Notes: generated by a model from the sequence alone, not told the origin. Shown: positions 35,149 to 44,534, counted from the first letter of the stretch. The stretch: 64,000 bases of DNA from Prevotella sp. (GCA_017645645.1 JAGCOB010000009.1:53898-117897); one strand, 5' to 3'. Numbers and translations: made by a program.

Positions 35149-37068
35149 TTATATTGATGTTAATTGTTCATACTCCTCAGAAAGCCTCTCCCAGCGCTCC
35201 ACTTCTTCATCAAGGGCTTTCTTGACCGTAGTGTATTCCGTCACGAACTCCATATTGGAGGCATTCACAGGATCCATCAGTAACCCGTCGAGTTCTTTCA
35301 GTCGACGTTCCATATCACTGATCTTACGCTCTGACTCCTCTACGGCACGCTCCGCCTTACGGAGTCTCTTCTGCTGTTCCTTATGCTCGGCATAGTTGTT
35401 GTTGCTCGGAGTACTCTGAGAACTCTGAGTACTCCGAGTACTCTGAAGCTCGCTCAGCTCATTAATTTGTCTCGACTGCAGGAAGTCATAGATACCACCC
35501 AAATGCTCCCTTACCTTACCGCCTCCGAACTCATAGACCTTTGTCACCAGACCGTCTAAGAACTCACGGTCATGACTGACGATGATGGCAGTACCGTCGA
35601 AAGCCTTGATAGCTTCTTTGAGTACATCCTTGGACGGCATGTCAAGGTGATTAGTCGGCTCGTCGAGTATCAACAGGTTGACAGGTTCCAGCAACAGACG
35701 GATCATGGCAAGACGACTCCGTTCACCGCCACTCAACACTTTCACCTTCTTGTCGGAAGCCTCTCCACCAAACATAAAGGCGCCTAATATATCTTTGATT
35801 CTCAGACGAATATCTCCTTTCGCTACATTATCTATTGTCTGAAAAACGGTCAAGGATTCATCCAATAACTGTGCCTGGTTCTGTGCGAAATAACCAATCT
35901 GGATGTTATGCCCGATCTTCAGATTTCCGTCAAAAGGAATCTCGTTCATGATACATTTTACAAGGGTCGACTTACCTTCACCGTTCTTACCGACAAAAGC
36001 AACCTTCTCCCCTCGCTTGATGGTCATGTTCACCTGTGCAAACACCGTATGTTCGCCATAGTCTTTCCGTACCTCCTCGCAGATCACGGGATAGTCACCG
36101 CTACGGAGACAGGGCGGGAACTTTAGGTGCATGGCAGCATTGTCGACCTCGTCTACCTCAATAGGTACGATCTTTTCCAACTGTTTGATTTTCTGTTGCA
36201 CCTGTACTGCCTTGGTTGCCTTATAACGGAAGCGTTCGATGAAGTCCTTCATGTCTGCTACTTCCTTTTGCTGGTTCTCGTAGGCACGTATCTGTTGTTC
36301 ACGACGTTCCTTGCGAAGCACGACATACTCGTCATACTTCACCTTATAATCGATAATTCTTCCGCAGGATATCTCCAGCGTTCTGTTCGACACATTATTG
36401 ATAAACGCACGGTCATGACTGACCAACACCACTGCCTTGGCACTCTGCGCCAGGAACTGTTCCAGCCACTGTATCGACTCGATGTCTAGATGGTTGGTAG
36501 GCTCGTCAAGCAACAACACGTCAGGTTTCTGCAACAGGATCTTCGCCAGTTCGATACGCATACGCCACCCACCGGAGAACTCACTGGTAGGGCGTTCGAA
36601 ATCCGTACGCAGGAATCCCAGTCCCATCAGGGTACGCTCTAGTTCCGCCTCACAATTCTCCGCCCCCATCATCATATAGCGGTCATGTTCTTGGGTGAAG
36701 CGTTCCACCAAGGCGAGATAGTCGGCACTCTCATAATCCGTACGGTCGGCAAGCTCCTGGTTCATGCGGTCGATACGCTCTTTGAGCTCATGGACATGCG
36801 AAAAAGCCTTCTGGGCTTCTTCCCGTACCGTTGTATCGTCCTGCAATACCATCACCTGTGGCAGGTAACCAATCGTGGTGTCGTTAGGTATACTCACCAC
36901 CCCACTGGTGGGCTGCTGCATACCACATAGTATCTTCAACAGCGTAGACTTCCCTGCCCCGTTCTTTCCCACCAAGGCAATACGGTCGCGGTCGTTCACC
37001 ACGAAACTCGCATCGGTGAACAATGGTCTGGCACTGAATTCCACACTAAGTCCTTCTACAGAAACCAT
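35149..37068 (-). CDS. ABC-F family ATPase
   Basis: 639 aa from MVSVEGLSVEF. Two ABC modules with Walker A GKNGAGKS and GKNGEGKS, signatures FSGGWRMR and LSGGERSR, and Walker B LLLDEPTNHLD and LILDEPTNHLD, joined by the charged linker typical of ABC-F. There is no membrane domain. ABC-F proteins act on the ribosome as translation factors or antibiotic-protection factors; which one applies here is not clear. An ATG at 37119 would give a longer protein but lies at the -33 element, so the start at 37068 is chosen. A repeat at 35404-35447 encodes a Ser/Thr/Gln stretch before the C-terminal coiled coil. Confidence 0.9.
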   Translation of the reverse strand: MVSVEGLSVEFSARPLFTDASFVVNDRDRIALVGKNGAGKSTLLKILCGMQQPTSGVVSIPNDTTIGYLPQVMVLQDDTTVREEAQKAFSHVHELKERIDRMNQELADRTDYESADYLALVERFTQEHDRYMMMGAENCEAELERTLMGLGFLRTDFERPTSEFSGGWRMRIELAKILLQKPDVLLLDEPTNHLDIESIQWLEQFLAQSAKAVVLVSHDRAFINNVSNRTLEISCGRIIDYKVKYDEYVVLRKERREQQIRAYENQQKEVADMKDFIERFRYKATKAVQVQQKIKQLEKIVPIEVDEVDNAAMHLKFPPCLRSGDYPVICEEVRKDYGEHTVFAQVNMTIKRGEKVAFVGKNGEGKSTLVKCIMNEIPFDGNLKIGHNIQIGYFAQNQAQLLDESLTVFQTIDNVAKGDIRLRIKDILGAFMFGGEASDKKVKVLSGGERSRLAMIRLLLEPVNLLILDEPTNHLDMPSKDVLKEAIKAFDGTAIIVSHDREFLDGLVTKVYEFGGGKVREHLGGIYDFLQSRQINELSELQSTRSTQSSQSTPSNNNYAEHKEQQKRLRKAERAVEESERKISDMERRLKELDGLLMDPVNASNMEFVTEYTTVKKALDEEVERWERLSEEYEQLTSI

Positions 37069-37089
37069 CTCTTTCTTTATAATGAATTG

Positions 37090-37120
37090 CAAAGGTAGCA
37101 CATTTCCACATGAATGCAAA
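37090..37120 (-). promoter_or_regulatory. Promoter of the ABC-F/pepO operon
   Basis: On the minus strand TTTG (37120-37117), a 19-bp spacer and TACCTTTG (37097-37090). This fixes the ABC-F start at 37068, because the alternative upstream ATG is not in the transcript. Confidence 0.8.
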
Positions 37121-37160
37121 ATAAATTCATATTTATTTAATCGTTCTCAAATATTCTTCG

Positions 37161-37168
37161 TACTTTTG
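37161..37168 (+). promoter_or_regulatory. -7 element of tex, implying a leaderless transcript
   Basis: TACTTTTG ends 7 bp before the ATG at 37176, so transcription would begin at or next to the start codon. No Shine-Dalgarno sequence is present. The -33 region is AT-rich and only loosely matches. Confidence 0.55.
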
Positions 37169-37175
37169 TGGCGTT

Positions 37176-39347
37176 ATGGAGCAGATTAAGATTTTCACAC
37201 AACTGATATCCAGCGAACTCCACCTGCCTGAGCATGGAGTGGAGAACACGCTGAAGTTACTGGACGAGGGATGTACCATCCCGTTTATCTCCCGTTACCG
37301 CAAGGAACGTACCGGTGGACTGGACGAGGTGCAAATTACATCCATCAGTGACCGCCTGGAACGTCTACAGGAGATTGCCAAGCGAAAGGAGACGGTTGTC
37401 AAGACGATTACTGAGGCAGGGAAGATGACTGCCGAGTTGCAGAAACGCATCGATGACTGTTGGGAGGCAACGACACTGGAAGACATCTATCTACCTTATA
37501 AGCCCAAACGGCGCACCCGTGCCCAAGTGGCTCGTGAACAGGGACTGGAGCCACTGGCCGCCTTGTTGATGCTACAACGGGAACCGCATCCCGAACAAGC
37601 CGCCAGACGTTTCGTCGTAGGCGATGTCCCCGATGTCACCTCTGCATTGAAGGGTGCCCAGGACATCATCGCCGAACAAGTCAGCGAGGAGGAACGCTCC
37701 CGCAACCAAGTACGTGCCGCCTTCCACCGTGAGGCATTCATCGTCTCGAAAGTCGTCAAGGCAAAGAAAGATACGGATGAGGCAGCGAAATATGCTGACT
37801 ATTTCGACTGGGAAGAGCCTTTGAGACGCTGTTCCTCCCACCGGTTGCTCGCCATGCGCCGTGGTGAGAACGAAGGTATCCTGCGGGTCAGTATTACGAT
37901 TGACGATGAGGAGGCTGTCAACAGACTGCAACGCCACTATGTGCATGGCAACGGTGCATGTCAACGACTCGTTGCCGAAGCAGTGGAGGACGGTTATAAG
38001 CGTCTGCTATACCCCTCTATTGAGACGGAATTTGCCAATATCAGCAAGGAGAAAGCCGATGAGGAAGCGATTAACGTCTTCACAGAGAACCTGCGCCAAC
38101 TGCTGCTAGGTGCTCCTTTAGGACAGAAAAGGGTCATGGGTATCGACCCTGGCTTCCGCACAGGATGTAAGGTCGTGTGTCTGGACGCACAGGGCAATCT
38201 GCTGCATCACGAGGCAATCTTCCCCCATCCGCCTGTCAATCACCGCATGCAGGCTACCGTCCATGTCCAGCAGATGATAACAGACTATCATATTGAGGCA
38301 ATAGCCATCGGCAACGGTACGGCAAGCCGGGAGACGAAGGAGTTCGTGGAAGATTGCATTCAATCACTCCCTTCACTTTTGGGAGAGGGGTCGGGGGTGA
38401 GGCTTTTCGTTGTCAGCGAGGATGGTGCCTCCGTCTACTCCGCTTCCAAGGTTGCCCGTGAGGAGTTTCCCGATGAGGATGTCACAGTACGCGGTGCCGT
38501 CAGCATCGGCAGACGACTGATGGATCCTTTGGCGGAACTGGTGAAGATTGACCCGAAGAGTATCGGTGTGGGACAATACCAACATGATGTGGACCAGGCA
38601 AAGCTCAAGCACTCCCTCGACCAGACGGTGGAGAGTTGTGTGAACTTAGTGGGTGTCAACCTCAATACGGCATCACAACACTTGCTGATGTACGTCAGCG
38701 GTTTAGGTCCGACACTGGCGAAGAATATCGTGGACTACCGCAAAGAGAACGGAGCGTTCACCAGTCGTGCGCAACTGAAGAAGGTACCTCGTCTCGGTCC
38801 TGCTGCCTTTCAGCAATGTGCGGGTTTCCTGCGCATCCCTCAGGCGAAGACCCCCCTTGACAACAGTGCCGTCCACCCTGAGAGCTACGGTATCGTCGAG
38901 TTGATGGCTAAAGACCAGCACTGCACCGTCATTGACCTTATCAATGACAAGGAGAAGCGTGACGCAATTGACATCAGGCACTATGTGACGACAGAGACAG
39001 GGCTCCCCACCCTCACTGATATCATGAGAGAATTGGAGAAGCCTGGTCGTGACCCTCGGGAACAGATAGAGGAGTTTGAGTTCGACCCGAATATCCAGAC
39101 CGTCGAGGACCTGCAGGAAGGGATGGAACTGCCTGGCATCGTGACGAATATCACCAACTTCGGTGCCTTCGTGGATATCGGTGTCCATCAGGACGGACTG
39201 GTACACATCTCCCAACTTTCCGACAAGTATGTCAGTGACCCGACGAAAGTGGTACGTCTCCACCAGCATGTGAGAGTAAGGGTCATCGGCATAGACCTCC
39301 GCCGTAACCGCATCTCACTCAGTATGAAGGGAATGGGCAACAAATAG
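37176..39347 (+). CDS. tex: Tex-family RNA-binding transcription accessory protein
   Basis: 723 aa. Domains in order: Tex N-terminal helical domain (ISRYRKERTGGLDEVQI), YqgF/RNase H-like domain (MGIDPGFRTGCKVVCLD), helix-hairpin-helix region (LNTASQHLLMYVSGLGPTLAKNIV) and a C-terminal S1 domain (GIVTNITNFGAFVDIGVHQDGLVHISQLSD). Tex binds RNA and affects transcription and stress responses. Between GNGTASRETKEFVEDC and VVSEDGASVYSASKVAREEFPDE there is an extra segment LPSLLGEGSGVRLF (38363-38405) that looks like an in-frame repeat insertion. Divergently transcribed from the ABC-F gene. Confidence 0.95.
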   Translation: MEQIKIFTQLISSELHLPEHGVENTLKLLDEGCTIPFISRYRKERTGGLDEVQITSISDRLERLQEIAKRKETVVKTITEAGKMTAELQKRIDDCWEATTLEDIYLPYKPKRRTRAQVAREQGLEPLAALLMLQREPHPEQAARRFVVGDVPDVTSALKGAQDIIAEQVSEEERSRNQVRAAFHREAFIVSKVVKAKKDTDEAAKYADYFDWEEPLRRCSSHRLLAMRRGENEGILRVSITIDDEEAVNRLQRHYVHGNGACQRLVAEAVEDGYKRLLYPSIETEFANISKEKADEEAINVFTENLRQLLLGAPLGQKRVMGIDPGFRTGCKVVCLDAQGNLLHHEAIFPHPPVNHRMQATVHVQQMITDYHIEAIAIGNGTASRETKEFVEDCIQSLPSLLGEGSGVRLFVVSEDGASVYSASKVAREEFPDEDVTVRGAVSIGRRLMDPLAELVKIDPKSIGVGQYQHDVDQAKLKHSLDQTVESCVNLVGVNLNTASQHLLMYVSGLGPTLAKNIVDYRKENGAFTSRAQLKKVPRLGPAAFQQCAGFLRIPQAKTPLDNSAVHPESYGIVELMAKDQHCTVIDLINDKEKRDAIDIRHYVTTETGLPTLTDIMRELEKPGRDPREQIEEFEFDPNIQTVEDLQEGMELPGIVTNITNFGAFVDIGVHQDGLVHISQLSDKYVSDPTKVVRLHQHVRVRVIGIDLRRNRISLSMKGMGNK
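38363..38405. repeat. GC-rich repeat insertion inside tex
   Basis: Contains CTCCC and GGGAG arms around TTCACTTTT, with outer TCACTCCC and GGGGGTGA. It is translated as LPSLLGEGSGVR. This kind of G-rich element occurs as an intergenic repeat in Bacteroidota, from general knowledge. Here it keeps the reading frame. Confidence 0.6.
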
Positions 39348-39390
39348 CGATATACCAAACATTAGGTAGATGGAATAACCGAAAAGCGGT

Positions 39391-39422
39391 ATTGTACACC
39401 TCCTATATTCACCTTACCTTTG
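39391..39422 (+). promoter_or_regulatory. Promoter of the luxR/PLP-enzyme operon
   Basis: ATTG (39391-39394), a 20-bp spacer and TACCTTTG (39415-39422). The leader is about 20 bases before the ATG at 39450. Confidence 0.7.
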
Positions 39423-39449
39423 CACCGACAAACTAAATGAGACAATAGT

Positions 39450-40094
39450 ATGGTGAATTTTATCTTGGCAGACAATCAGGAGCTTACTGCTTTCGCCCTG
39501 AGGACCCTTATCCGAGAACTTGAGAGTGCGACCATCCATGTTGCTGTCAACAAGGATCAGCTAATCAGTCAGTTACAGAAAGAGGAAAAGAGCATCGTCG
39601 TGCTCGACTATACCTTATATGATATTCAGGACGAGGAACAACTTCTCGTTATTATCGAGCGTTTCCCACTTACTCAATGGATCATGGTGAGCGATGATCT
39701 GACCATTCAGGTCATGCGCAAACTGGTTTATACCGTACGTAATGTGAGTATCGTATTCAAAGACTCCCCTTTCAAATTGTTCCGCCATGCCATTGATTAT
39801 GCCACACGCGGCGATCGTTACCTCTGCCAGCGTGCCGCTGAGGTACTGTTCTGTCAACAGGCTGACGAAGAACAACGTCCGAAGGTACTGACGGAAACGG
39901 AGATCGAGATCCTGCGTGGTGTGGCACAGGGGAAGACGACCAAGGAGATTGCCTATGAGCGCTATTCCAGTATCCACACCGTAAACACCCATAAAAAGAA
40001 CATATTCAGGAAACTACAGGTGAATACTGCTCACGAAGCTATTAAATATGCTTTCCGCGCCGGACTGGTAGACCCTTCTGAATTCTATATTTAA
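39450..40094 (+). CDS. NarL/LuxR-type response regulator
   Basis: 214 aa. A receiver-like domain comes first: Asp53 or so lies in VVLDYTLYD, preceded by an acidic-pocket remnant ADNQE. The C-terminal LuxR HTH runs from LTETEIEILRGVAQGKTTKEIA to SSIHTVNTHKKNIFRKL. No sensor kinase is adjacent, so it may be an orphan or a non-phosphorylated regulator. It lies 6 bp before the next start codon, in one operon with two sulfur-amino-acid enzymes. It may control them, but binding sites cannot be assigned. Confidence 0.85.
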   Translation: MVNFILADNQELTAFALRTLIRELESATIHVAVNKDQLISQLQKEEKSIVVLDYTLYDIQDEEQLLVIIERFPLTQWIMVSDDLTIQVMRKLVYTVRNVSIVFKDSPFKLFRHAIDYATRGDRYLCQRAAEVLFCQQADEEQRPKVLTETEIEILRGVAQGKTTKEIAYERYSSIHTVNTHKKNIFRKLQVNTAHEAIKYAFRAGLVDPSEFYI

Positions 40095-40100
40095 ATGATT

Positions 40101-41282
40101 ATGAAGAAACAGACTATTGCTATTGACACACCCTATGTACGTCCCGATGCCTATGGCTCGCTGGCCGTACCCATATATAATAATGTTGCGTTTGAATTTG
40201 ATGATGCCGCGGAGATGGCAGATGCCTTCTGCAATCGCATCAAAGCTCCCGACTATGCCAGAGTGGAGAATCCTACCGTGACCAACCTGGAACAGCGTGT
40301 ACGGTTGCTGACGAATGCTGCTCATGTGACTGCCTTTAACTCTGGCATGGCGGCTATCAGCAACACGCTCCTTGCCGTTGCCTCACAGGGCAAGAATATC
40401 GTGACCTCACATCATCTCTTTGGTAATACACTTGCCTTAGTATCCAACACCCTATTGCGTTTTGGTGTGAAACCTCGGTTACGAGACTTGACCGACCTGC
40501 AAACTGTAGAGGACGCTATTGACGAGCATACTTGTTGTGTGTTCCTGGAGATTGTCACTAATCCGCAATTGGAGGTCGCCGACCTTCACGCTATTGCGGA
40601 GATCGCCCATCAGAAAGGTGTTCCTCTGATCGTCGACTCGACTGTGATTCCCTTCACAGAGACACATCTGAAGGAGCTGGGTGTGGATGTTGAGGTAGTG
40701 TCAAGTACCAAATACCTCTCCGGGGGTGGTACGTCATTGGGTGGATTAGTCATCGATTATGGTACCTTCCCTCTGATTAACCAACGCATCAAATACGAGC
40801 TGCTATTTAATCTCGGTGCCTATATGACATCACAGGCAGCTTATCTTCAGACCTTAGGACTGGAAACCCTGGATGTACGCTATCAGCGGCAGGCTGCCAA
40901 CGCCCTCCAGTTGGCTGAAGGGTTGAGGGAACTGGGTATGATACAGAATGTCAATTACATTGGATTGAAAGATAACCCCTATTATCAACTTGCCCAACGC
41001 CAGTTCGGCAAGACGGCAGGGGCAATGCTGACTATCGATCTGGCAAGCAAGGAAACGTGCTTCCGGTTCCTCAACCGCCTGAGACTCATCCATCGTGCCA
41101 CCAATCTCTTCGACAACCGTACGTTGGCTATTCATCCGGCAAGCACGATTTTCGGTCTCTTCCCCGAACAACAGCTAGAAAAGATGAATGTACGACAGAC
41201 CACGATCCGTCTGTCGGTAGGACTGGAGGCTGTAGAAGATTTATTGGAAGACTTACAACAAGCTTTAGAAGATGACTTATAG
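40101..41282 (+). CDS. PLP enzyme of Cys/Met metabolism (MetB/MetY/MGL family)
   Basis: 393 aa from MKKQTIAIDTPYVRP; an ATG two codons earlier is equally possible. The PLP lysine lies in VVSSTKYLSGGGTSLGG. PLP-phosphate contacts come from FNSGMAAIS. Where most family members have LYGGT or LYGCT with an active-site Tyr, this one has HHLFGNT with Phe, so the specificity may differ. Candidate reactions are O-acetylhomoserine sulfhydrylation or cystathionine/methionine gamma-cleavage; the MetA in this window predicts O-acetylhomoserine as an available substrate. The stop overlaps the next start by 11 bp. Confidence 0.85.
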   Translation: MKKQTIAIDTPYVRPDAYGSLAVPIYNNVAFEFDDAAEMADAFCNRIKAPDYARVENPTVTNLEQRVRLLTNAAHVTAFNSGMAAISNTLLAVASQGKNIVTSHHLFGNTLALVSNTLLRFGVKPRLRDLTDLQTVEDAIDEHTCCVFLEIVTNPQLEVADLHAIAEIAHQKGVPLIVDSTVIPFTETHLKELGVDVEVVSSTKYLSGGGTSLGGLVIDYGTFPLINQRIKYELLFNLGAYMTSQAAYLQTLGLETLDVRYQRQAANALQLAEGLRELGMIQNVNYIGLKDNPYYQLAQRQFGKTAGAMLTIDLASKETCFRFLNRLRLIHRATNLFDNRTLAIHPASTIFGLFPEQQLEKMNVRQTTIRLSVGLEAVEDLLEDLQQALEDDL

Positions 41283-42441
41283 TTTTGACAAAATCATAGA
41301 CCGCAGAGGCAGTAACGACCTGAAACACAGCGTTCTTCAGGAGCGTTACGGACGGGATGACCTGTTACCGTTATGGGTTGCCGACATGGATTTCGAGACA
41401 CCACCGTTCATCACAGAGGCATTACGCCAACGACTCGACCACTCTTTATTCGGCTATACCGTAGTCCCTGAAGAACTTTGGTCCACCATTATCCAATGGG
41501 TTCGTGACCATCACCAATGGGAGGTACGACGGGAGTGGCTGACCTATATCCCAGGTATCGTAAAAGGAATTGGCATGGCAGTCAACGTCTTCTCACAAGA
41601 AGGTGATAAAGTCATCATCCAACCACCTGTCTATCACCCATTCCGACTCACCCCACAGGGAAATAAACGAGAAGTTGTCTATAACCCATTAAAACAACTG
41701 TCTGATGGTTATTACGAGATGGATTTCGACCAATTGGAACAAGTAACTGATGAGCATTGCAAATTGTTGATACTGAGCAATCCGCATAATCCCGCTGGTA
41801 TCTGCTGGAAGCAAGAAACACTACAACGTCTTGCCCACTTCTGTCATGAGCATCACATCCTCGTCTTATCCGATGAGATACATAGTGACATGGCACTCTT
41901 TGATCATCGTCATGTACCTTTTGCCACCGTCAGCGAGGAGGCTGCACAGTGCAGTATCACCTTTGGTGCCCCTTCTAAAACCTTTAATATCGCAGGAATC
42001 GTCAGCAGTTATGCCATCGTTCCTAATGACAGCATACGCAGGCGTTTCTATACGTGGTTAGAGGCTAACGAGTTCAACGATCCTCCATTGTTCTCACCCA
42101 TCGCCACCATCGCCGCTTATCAACAGGGCGAGACTTGGCTCAAGGAGATGCTTGACTACGTGGAAGGGAACATCCGATTCTTGGAAGACTTCTTCCAGCA
42201 ACATCTTCCCAAAATAAAACCCCTTCGTCCACAAGCCTCTTTCCTTGTATGGCTCGATTGCCGCGGATTGGGATTTACTCACGAACAACTCATTGACCTC
42301 TTTGTCAACAAAGCACACCTAGCACTAAATGATGGTGAGATGTTCGGGGCAGGTGGCGAGGGTTTTATGCGTATGAATGTCGGTACTCCCAGAAGTGTTC
42401 TTCTTCAGGCTTTATTACAACTGAAAGAAGCAACATCTTGA
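41272..42441 (+). CDS. MalY/PatB-type aminotransferase-fold C-S lyase
   Basis: 389 aa. Fold-type I PLP enzyme with an N-terminus typical of PatB (NDLKHSVLQERYGRDDLLPLWVADMDFETPP), HIHSD-type motif LSDEIHSDMALFDH and PLP lysine in FGAPSKTFNIAGI. Members cleave cystathionine to homocysteine, pyruvate and ammonia, or act as cysteine desulfhydrases. Together with the preceding gene it can complete a transsulfuration route to homocysteine. Its 3' end overlaps the convergent tcdA gene by 37 bp. Confidence 0.88.
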   Translation: MTYSFDKIIDRRGSNDLKHSVLQERYGRDDLLPLWVADMDFETPPFITEALRQRLDHSLFGYTVVPEELWSTIIQWVRDHHQWEVRREWLTYIPGIVKGIGMAVNVFSQEGDKVIIQPPVYHPFRLTPQGNKREVVYNPLKQLSDGYYEMDFDQLEQVTDEHCKLLILSNPHNPAGICWKQETLQRLAHFCHEHHILVLSDEIHSDMALFDHRHVPFATVSEEAAQCSITFGAPSKTFNIAGIVSSYAIVPNDSIRRRFYTWLEANEFNDPPLFSPIATIAAYQQGETWLKEMLDYVEGNIRFLEDFFQQHLPKIKPLRPQASFLVWLDCRGLGFTHEQLIDLFVNKAHLALNDGEMFGAGGEGFMRMNVGTPRSVLLQALLQLKEATS

Positions 42442-43112
42442 ATGACCAGTCCTGCAAGGGTCATCCCAAAGATTGCAGTAATATGTACAAGGGAGCCCTT
42501 GATTTGGAGTTGAGAGTTAAAGACCTCATCACTGAAGACACACTGGAACTTGTGCCTGGGAAATCGTTTCTCTTTCTTGAAGCGGTTTCTCAATGCACGC
42601 GCCAGAGGGTCTCCTTTCACCTTCCAAAACTCCGCTACTTGTATCTTTGTAGGATCGAGTTTCAATGCCGCACCCATTGATGAGAAGAACTTTGCCTTTG
42701 TCTGACAGGCTAGTTCTATCAATAATGCCTTATCTTTCAACGAGTCAATGGCATCGATGATATAGTCATAGGTCTCAAGATGAAACGCTGCAGCCGTCTC
42801 TTCCGTGAATGTCTTCTGAAGGGCGGTGATCTCCGCATCAGGATTGATGGCAAGCAACCGCTCTTTCAATGCCGCCACTTTCACCTGTCCCACTGTCTTG
42901 GTGGTCGCCATTAGTTGCCGGTTGACATTGGTCACATCCACACTGTCGAAGTCCACGATAGTCAAATGTTTTAGTCCTGTGCGTACCAATGCCTCAGCAC
43001 ACCAAGAGCCCACACCCCCTACACCAAAGATGATGACACGCTGTTCGAGGAGACGCTCCATACCGTCTGCACCCAACAACGCCTCAGCACGTTGAAAGAT
43101 TGGTTTTGTCAT
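42405..43112 (-). CDS. tcdA: tRNA threonylcarbamoyladenosine dehydratase
   Basis: 235 aa. E1-like ThiF-fold enzyme that forms the cyclic ct6A derivative at tRNA position 37 using ATP. The nucleotide motif is IFGVGGVGSWCAEALVRTG, followed by VDFDSVDVTNVNRQ and a conserved DAIDSLKDKALL. The length is a little below that of E. coli TcdA. It follows the RHS-like lipoprotein by 26 bp on the same strand. Confidence 0.9.
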   Translation of the reverse strand: MTKPIFQRAEALLGADGMERLLEQRVIIFGVGGVGSWCAEALVRTGLKHLTIVDFDSVDVTNVNRQLMATTKTVGQVKVAALKERLLAINPDAEITALQKTFTEETAAAFHLETYDYIIDAIDSLKDKALLIELACQTKAKFFSSMGAALKLDPTKIQVAEFWKVKGDPLARALRNRFKKEKRFPRHKFQCVFSDEVFNSQLQIKGSLVHITAIFGMTLAGLVIQDVASFSCNKA

Positions 43113-43138
43113 AAAGAGCAGACCCTCGTCTCCGTTTA

Positions 43139-43930
43139 TTAATAATAGGTGATTATTCTTTCCTGGATATAGTATTCCTTACTATAGTCCTTTGGAGGAT
43201 TCTCATTACCCTCGTATTCCTCCGTCGTTTGCATAATATCGAAATACATCTCGCGTGCCGTCCAGTTTCCTTGTTCATCAAACTTCGTATATCGGTAACG
43301 GATGTCTGTCTTATAGATATCGGCACAAGCTAGTCCATCGATATGCACGCTGCTGGGATATAGCTTCCCGTCTTGATAAGTGAGACCGTAGCTCTCACCT
43401 TCCTCCCATCCACCCCATTCAATCGTGGTGATACGACCCTCTTTGTCGTAAGAGAACTCGTAGCTATATCCTTCCCAGTGATTCTCATTTTCCCGGTTAG
43501 TATAACTGATCACACGTCCATCCTTGTCACGGTTCATCTGTGATGCCTTGGAGCGTCCCTTGATAAACTTCCCGTCAGCATCATAGACATAAGGGTTCGC
43601 ATAAGGATCAAGCGTCACGCGTCCTTTCTCGTCGAAAGTGGCGAGACTGTCTGTCCTGTTAGAGATGATTCCCTTGACCAGCTTGTCGCCCTCAAGGTTA
43701 GCCATGTAGGTTGTTGTCACTACCTTTGCCACACATCCGTAAAGACCAAAGGACCTGGCGTCTGTGGTGTTATAATCCAATTCAGCTTTCTTCTCCTCTA
43801 CGATAGTCACTGTACTATCAGCAGGCTCTTCTGCACCAGTCGGCTTGTTGCCTTGTTTACATGAGCTCATTGTCAATGTGATGACAAAGACAATGGCTAT
43901 ACCACATAGGATATGTATATACTCTTTCAC
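43139..43930 (-). CDS. Lipoprotein with RHS/YD-like beta repeats
   Basis: 263 aa. Signal peptide with lipobox MSSC near residue 24. The mature part has repeated short beta-strand units of the form YDADGKFIKG, RDKDGRVISYTN, YDKEGRITTIEW and FDEQGNWTAREMYFD, like the YD-type repeats of RHS proteins and of many Bacteroidota lipoproteins. Likely attached to the inner leaflet of the outer membrane or exposed at the surface. Function unknown. It sits 2 bp after the end of the broken pfkA. Confidence 0.7.
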   Translation of the reverse strand: MKEYIHILCGIAIVFVITLTMSSCKQGNKPTGAEEPADSTVTIVEEKKAELDYNTTDARSFGLYGCVAKVVTTTYMANLEGDKLVKGIISNRTDSLATFDEKGRVTLDPYANPYVYDADGKFIKGRSKASQMNRDKDGRVISYTNRENENHWEGYSYEFSYDKEGRITTIEWGGWEEGESYGLTYQDGKLYPSSVHIDGLACADIYKTDIRYRYTKFDEQGNWTAREMYFDIMQTTEEYEGNENPPKDYSKEYYIQERIITYY

Positions 43931-43932
43931 CC

Positions 43933-44474
43933 TTAAATACTCAATTCATCAAGCACATTGATAAGACGCTTGTCAAAGCGTTTGTCTGTACGGATACATT
44001 CCGTGAAAGGCACATAGACAATCTCATTCATACGGTAGCCCACCATAACATTACGCTGTCCTTGTTTGATCGCCTCAATGGCTCCTACGCCCATACAATT
44101 AGCCAGAATACGGTCGCGGGCTGAGGGGCTTCCTCCACGTTGCAAGTGTCCTAGGATAGAGACACGTACATCGAATTCAGGGAACTCGTGCTTTACACGG
44201 TCTGCGTAGTAAAGGGCACCACATTTGGGACTCTCAGAGACGATGACGATACATGACTTCTTTGGATAGTACCGCCTTTGGTGATGATACCACTGACATT
44301 CTCTGTAGTGAAATCTTTGACCTCACCCTTGATAAGACCGTCAAAGCCTCGATAGATACCTTTAATGTTAAAACAATTATAAATACCAGATCGTGTCACG
44401 GCGCGAATGGCTGCATTCATACCAGGGGCATCACCTCCTGATGTCAGAATTCCAATAGTCTTAATCTTACCCAT
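43933..44474 (-). pseudogene. pfkA: 6-phosphofructokinase remnant with internal deletion and frameshift
   Basis: The 5' part reads [26 protein letters not shown] to GIITKGGTI, clearly the N-terminus of ATP-type PfkA. At about 44262-44266 it jumps, one frame off, into [21 protein letters not shown], then [21 protein letters not shown] and the normal C-terminus. About 140 residues are missing, including the GGDGS and active-site PGTIDND region. The 5' part alone ends at 44193 and the 3' part has no proper start, so no active enzyme can be made. The promoter (44503-44534) is intact. Another phosphofructokinase is presumably elsewhere in the genome. An assembly collapse is an alternative. Confidence 0.85.
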
Positions 44475-44502
44475 AGTCGTAAAAGTTTAATTGGTTATGT
44501 TG

Positions 44503-44534
44503 CAAAATTACATAGAATTTAGCAAACTACCAAT
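44503..44534 (-). promoter_or_regulatory. Promoter of the broken pfkA operon
   Basis: On the minus strand ATTG (44534-44531), a 20-bp spacer and TAATTTTG (44510-44503). It probably still drives the downstream lipoprotein gene and tcdA. Confidence 0.7.

Noticed and set aside
37069-37119. 17-residue N-terminal extension of the ABC-F protein
   Set aside because: The upstream ATG overlaps the -33 element and lies before the predicted transcription start. The homologous N-terminus begins at MVSVEGLSVEF.
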